Position numbers and translations under genes: made by a program. The notes under the pieces were generated by a model. That model had not been told where the DNA came from and ran no database searches. It worked only from the letters and a program-made list of their open reading frames with translations. Below, one piece after another: positions 5,201 through 5,817 of a stretch of 5,817 nucleotides of DNA (its first letter is position 1; each line of letters starts with the position of its first letter). The stretch spans positions 1-5,817 of the forward strand of contig DAOPZG010000153.1 in assembly GCA_035353235.1 (NCBI GenBank), given 5' to 3'. Source of the DNA: CAXXOK01 sp035353235 (lineage in GTDB: Bacteria; Bacillota; Clostridia; Christensenellales; Aristaeellaceae).

Positions 5201-5817
5201 ATACCCTCGCTAACGGCGTTGTGTCTGCGTTACAGTCCCGCTATGAATCCATGCGCGATCAGGAAACCGAGGCGCTGGATAAGAGCCGCAAGGCGTGGGA
5301 AGACTGGCGAGACAGCAACGTATCGGCTATACAGGCGCAGATTGACGCGCTGGATGAATTGTCATCGGCCGAAGACCGAGAATCGGAAGATGCAGAAAAA
5401 AAGCGCAAGATCGCAAACCTGCAACAGCAACTACAATATGAACAGGACAGTTACAACCGGGCCAAACTGCAACAGCAGCTTTCCGACGCGCAAGACAGCT
5501 ATTCCGACTGGTTGAAAAAGAACGCGCGTGACGACCAGAAAACAGCACTGGAAAAGCAGATTGACGCGATCAATGCGCGCGCCGACACAGAGCTGTCCAA
5601 ACTGGATGATCAGCAACAGGCAATCGAGGACGCGTATGCCGCAAGGCTGCAAACCGCCTCACTGGAAGCCGAAGCTGAAAAAATCCTGATGAGCAACACC
5701 CAGCAGCAGATTATCGCACTGATCAACCAGTACGCGCCGGACTACAACGCGACGGGGCAGAACTTGGGAGAGCAGCTGTATCAAGGCTTCCTTGGTCGGG
5801 TGGGAAACATCGCGAAC
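2206..5817 (+). CDS. Tape measure protein (3' truncated by the window end)
   Basis: One frame stays open for 1204 codons from TTG 2206 (1201 from ATG 2215) and runs off the window. Tape measure proteins fill the tube lumen, set tail length and take part in DNA delivery. Position after the chaperones, great length, Ala/Gln/Lys/Asp/Glu-rich helical composition and few aromatic residues all fit. Layout: N-terminal segment EQLQIVVTASAEDAIAQL; a hydrophobic Ala-rich segment at about 111-126; a core typical of Firmicutes tape measures at about 146-330 (AAMIGLNSVAQGKGI, FKNLLTRGFSLDQATNAI, NAGVTKNVAKMWEEYAKARG, QANAAQQ); hydrophobic stretches at about 345-367 and 388-404, possible membrane segments for DNA entry; long coiled coil from about 407 to 600; mixed helical region to about 905; a Ser/His/Gly/Thr linker at 910-932; then coiled coil with TLEQELAYLQNI (951-962) and LTTEERLNLEERI (971-983) and a 16-residue repeat near 1072-1099. 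No peptidase or lysozyme motif is seen in this part; one could lie beyond the edge. Confidence 0.93.
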   Translation, partial: MDDMTLEQLQIVVTASAEDAIAQLDAVHERVLALNGLSNQTTNVNVGTGQTKENLNGIATSAKNAEQGVTGAGKAADAAAPKVRQVGDEASASGGKFRLFGDSARTGGQNATIAFVAVAAAAKTAFDGITSSVTNGISAIQQYQAAMIGLNSVAQGKGIGEAELQAATGKVVDAFFDASSAATAFKNLLTRGFSLDQATNAILRLKDSAAFGRQSSLGFAQSIVSATEGLRNENSILVDNAGVTKNVAKMWEEYAKARGVATTSLTQAQKVEAEYQGIMQETTLQVGDFSKMTNTLAGAQANAAQQSLLASQSFGDAMTPLVGAGEQVKTGLLTALRETVETFPALAAGATTAAASFTGLVAVMAALKTAIDLIGKSSVITSLLSPLGKVAAVIGVVATLYTAVKKGVEAAAEAEEERKQANIEAANSAKSNVDSLNNLVARYKELASSSALTLDEQLELKELQEKLRTDYGYTGESIDQLSGKYDNLTEAIKTAREEAEKKSVDSLTQVTADKQKTALDDTQKMYQSAADAYKDYVKAQQEYADISTSLNSGDLTSFERNNLQNQQDAAKIALDDAKSQWETAKAPLEQASNDFLNWFLALTEQNAASVEATGGTWNKSLAEALANMFTFDAGDLSSQESEDSAKNYGQSFVYTAANALMEAVSSPEVATALTAAQDFHKKLADGYEPTEEEYNTIVKSYDKLKTAIAKALSSLTGKDVKADSADVASFMSSIGVPEAVANGWDQFGDAIRAAKLKDAKKQLDDITTSLKKQQNELNDGSAMAKHIQGWKQALVAYNNAKAGTAAQTAAFKVLEQEAAALGLKVTNSADDIEQTNNAINGMAGSIDSWSTTAINGLVTLRDQLIQVQANSVVNGKVTVDTSVAVKALNGLIALWNTVRTMLGLKPIKTDSSSHSGGGHSSTPATTTTQTDTAYEKAIDALEHLKSMGQETLEQELAYLQNINRQAAKYNLTTEERLNLEERIHAVQESIADRDKEDLDTLANGVVSALQSRYESMRDQETEALDKSRKAWEDWRDSNVSAIQAQIDALDELSSAEDRESEDAEKKRKIANLQQQLQYEQDSYNRAKLQQQLSDAQDSYSDWLKKNARDDQKTALEKQIDAINARADTELSKLDDQQQAIEDAYAARLQTASLEAEAEKILMSNTQQQIIALINQYAPDYNATGQNLGEQLYQGFLGRVGNIAN
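5419..5502 (+). repeat. Short internal repeat in the tape measure coiled coil
   Basis: LQQQLQYEQDSY (5419-5454) recurs as LQQQLSDAQDSY (5467-5502), 48 bases or 16 residues later, with nine of twelve residues identical. Codons differ at several places (for example CAA CTA against CAG CTT), so it is an old or functionally kept repeat rather than a recent copy. Confidence 0.5.

Noticed and set aside
5397..5403. A AAA AAG, a dnaX-type slippery heptamer in phase within the tape measure gene
   Set aside because: The -1 frame stops about 13 codons later and I see no strong downstream stem. Such heptamers arise easily where Glu-Lys-Lys codons occur in a Lys-rich coil. A truncated tape measure form is possible but unsupported.
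5183..5515. Forward open frame of 110 codons within the tape measure gene
   Set aside because: It is in another frame of the continuous tape measure, rich in Arg and Thr, with no convincing ribosome site or family resemblance.
1..5817. Signs of a defence system, CRISPR array, tRNA, insertion sequence, integrase or attachment site
   Set aside because: No direct repeat arrays, cloverleaf-like segments, terminal inverted repeats or recombinase motifs were seen. The whole window is accounted for by tail morphogenesis genes.

Overview
The window is a stretch of the late structural operon of a long, non-contractile-tailed (siphovirus-type) phage or prophage, all on the + strand. It runs from the head-tail joint to the tape measure protein. 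The evidence is the fixed gene order (head-tail joining protein, HK97 gp10-like protein, tail terminator, tail tube, frameshifted chaperone pair, very long coiled-coil tape measure) plus recognisable sequence in several products. No tail-sheath gene lies beside the tube gene, which argues against a contractile tail. Ribosome sites are strong and of the AGGAGG type. The major tail protein resembles the phi13 family common in phages of Gram-positive hosts, and base composition looks roughly balanced to slightly GC-rich. A Clostridia-type Firmicutes host is my best guess. It is an inference: no host gene, integrase or attachment site is present.

Layout: 3-149, 3' end of a head-tail joining gene. 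146-598, HK97 gp10-like head-tail/tail completion protein. 599-934, tail terminator-like protein. 939-1529, major tail (tube) protein. 1536-1570, a strong rho-independent terminator. 1588-2037, tail assembly chaperone (G-like), which by a predicted -1 ribosomal frameshift at 1956-1965 also gives a 208-residue G-T type fusion ending at 2213. 2206-5817, tape measure protein, open for 1204 codons and cut by the window end.

The genes are tightly packed, with overlaps at 146-149 and 2206-2213, abutting genes at 598/599 and a 4-base gap at 935-938. The one real intergenic gap (1530-1587) holds the terminator and the best ribosome site seen. Together the products build the tail. The chaperones are expected to coat the tape measure, tube subunits polymerise around it, and the terminator and gp10-like proteins cap the tube and join it to the head. 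The gap and the frameshift are the two visible control points for stoichiometry: many tube subunits, fewer chaperones, few fusions and tape measures.

I found no new defence or mobile system here. The best second-look item is the frameshift cassette: two overlapping canonical slippery heptamers followed by a 9-bp stem. No tRNA, rRNA, CRISPR array, insertion sequence or promoter was seen, and no stretch over 300 bases lacks a gene.
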